Below the pieces are notes generated by a model. It was not told where the DNA came from. It made no database searches and saw nothing but the letters and a program-made list of their open reading frames with translations. A program made the translations under genes and the position numbers. This document shows, one piece after another, positions 63,886-64,000 of a stretch of 64,000 nucleotides of DNA. The first letter of the stretch is position 1, and the number at the start of each line of letters is the position of its first letter. The DNA is from Clostridia bacterium (lineage in GTDB: Bacteria > Bacillota > Clostridia > Christensenellales > CAG-138): NCBI GenBank assembly GCA_017429985.1, contig JAFRNW010000018.1, positions 62,001 through 126,000 of the forward strand. Reading direction: 5' to 3'.

Positions 63886-64000
63886 TCAGTTTTCCGTGTT
63901 GAGAGGCGGGAAGATATCCAGCAACTGAGAAATACGGGTGATCGTATAATCCGGCTGCAAAATGATCTCCTGCGGCTCGTTTTTGATCGTATCAGGTTCA
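63886..64000 (-). CDS. C-terminal end of a third HAD-like paralogue (partial)
   Basis: The last 37 codons of a gene entering from the right edge: IKNEPQEIILQPDYTITRIS, then QLLDIFPPLN and a stop. The pattern, acidic residues, then a beta strand, then ITxLxxIFP, matches the C-termini of the two following HAD genes, so a third tandem copy is likely. The diagnostic HAD motifs lie outside the window. Confidence 0.55.
   Translation of the reverse strand, partial: EPDTIKNEPQEIILQPDYTITRISQLLDIFPPLNTEN

Overview
The window looks like chromosome of an anaerobic, fairly GC-rich Bacillota (most likely class Clostridia; family not determinable by eye). The evidence is the Firmicutes-type translation operon rimP-nusA-ylxR-ylxQ-infB-rbfA-nrnA-truB-ribF-rpsO-pnp, a guanine riboswitch on xpt-guaA, a NifS/NifU pair, an OhrR-type regulator and strong AGGAGG ribosome binding sites. 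Nearly all genes lie on the minus strand. No rRNA, tRNA or CRISPR array was seen.

Region by region. 1-13.2 kb holds the end of an M16 peptidase gene and the housekeeping translation/RNA cluster, with an M32 carboxypeptidase embedded between ribF and rpsO. 13.2-17.1 kb holds a UDP-sugar dehydrogenase, an esterase-like hydrolase, nifU and nifS. 17.2-20.2 kb is the main plus-strand unit: an OhrR-like regulator with a perfect palindrome at its promoter, then a large four-module fusion (CoA-disulfide-reductase-like, rhodanese, TusA, DsrE). 20.3-30.6 kb holds small regulatory and stress units: glyoxalase/MBL, an AbrB-controlled ABC transporter, a BlaI/M56 module, an ECF sigma/DUF4179 anti-sigma pair, and flavodoxin-like proteins with a TetR regulator.

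30.7-46.3 kb is accessory DNA. From about 33.45 to 46.32 kb there is a defense island: Fic, HsdM, HsdS, an unknown protein, HsdR, a GIY-YIG/DUF4357 nuclease and an AT-rich gene for a 1164-residue protein with a degenerate nuclease-like and STAND-like layout. The island lies directly behind the 3' end of guaA. At its far end there is a direct repeat that still encodes a GuaA-like C-terminus (SGxEWE-stop), which suggests site-specific insertion into guaA. No integrase remains in the window.

46.3-54.3 kb holds a riboswitch-controlled xpt-guaA pair (GuaA without its amidotransferase domain), a GntR regulator with a DRE-TIM aldolase-like enzyme, and a reductive pyrimidine/hydantoin cluster (hydA, M20 hydrolase, PreA-like). 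A lone small gene at 54.4 kb encodes a double-glycine leader joined to an SH3 domain.

54.7-64 kb is a myo-inositol cluster (iolD, iolB, iolE, iolG) combined with unexpected partners: an archaeal-type (type II) GAPDH, a phosphoglycerate mutase whose sequence is circularly permuted (C-terminal half first), and three tandem HAD-like paralogues with a DLGGT motif I. iolC, iolJ and iolA are absent from the window. This combination is the strongest candidate for a previously undescribed pathway; the guaA-site defense island with its unusual large protein is the second.
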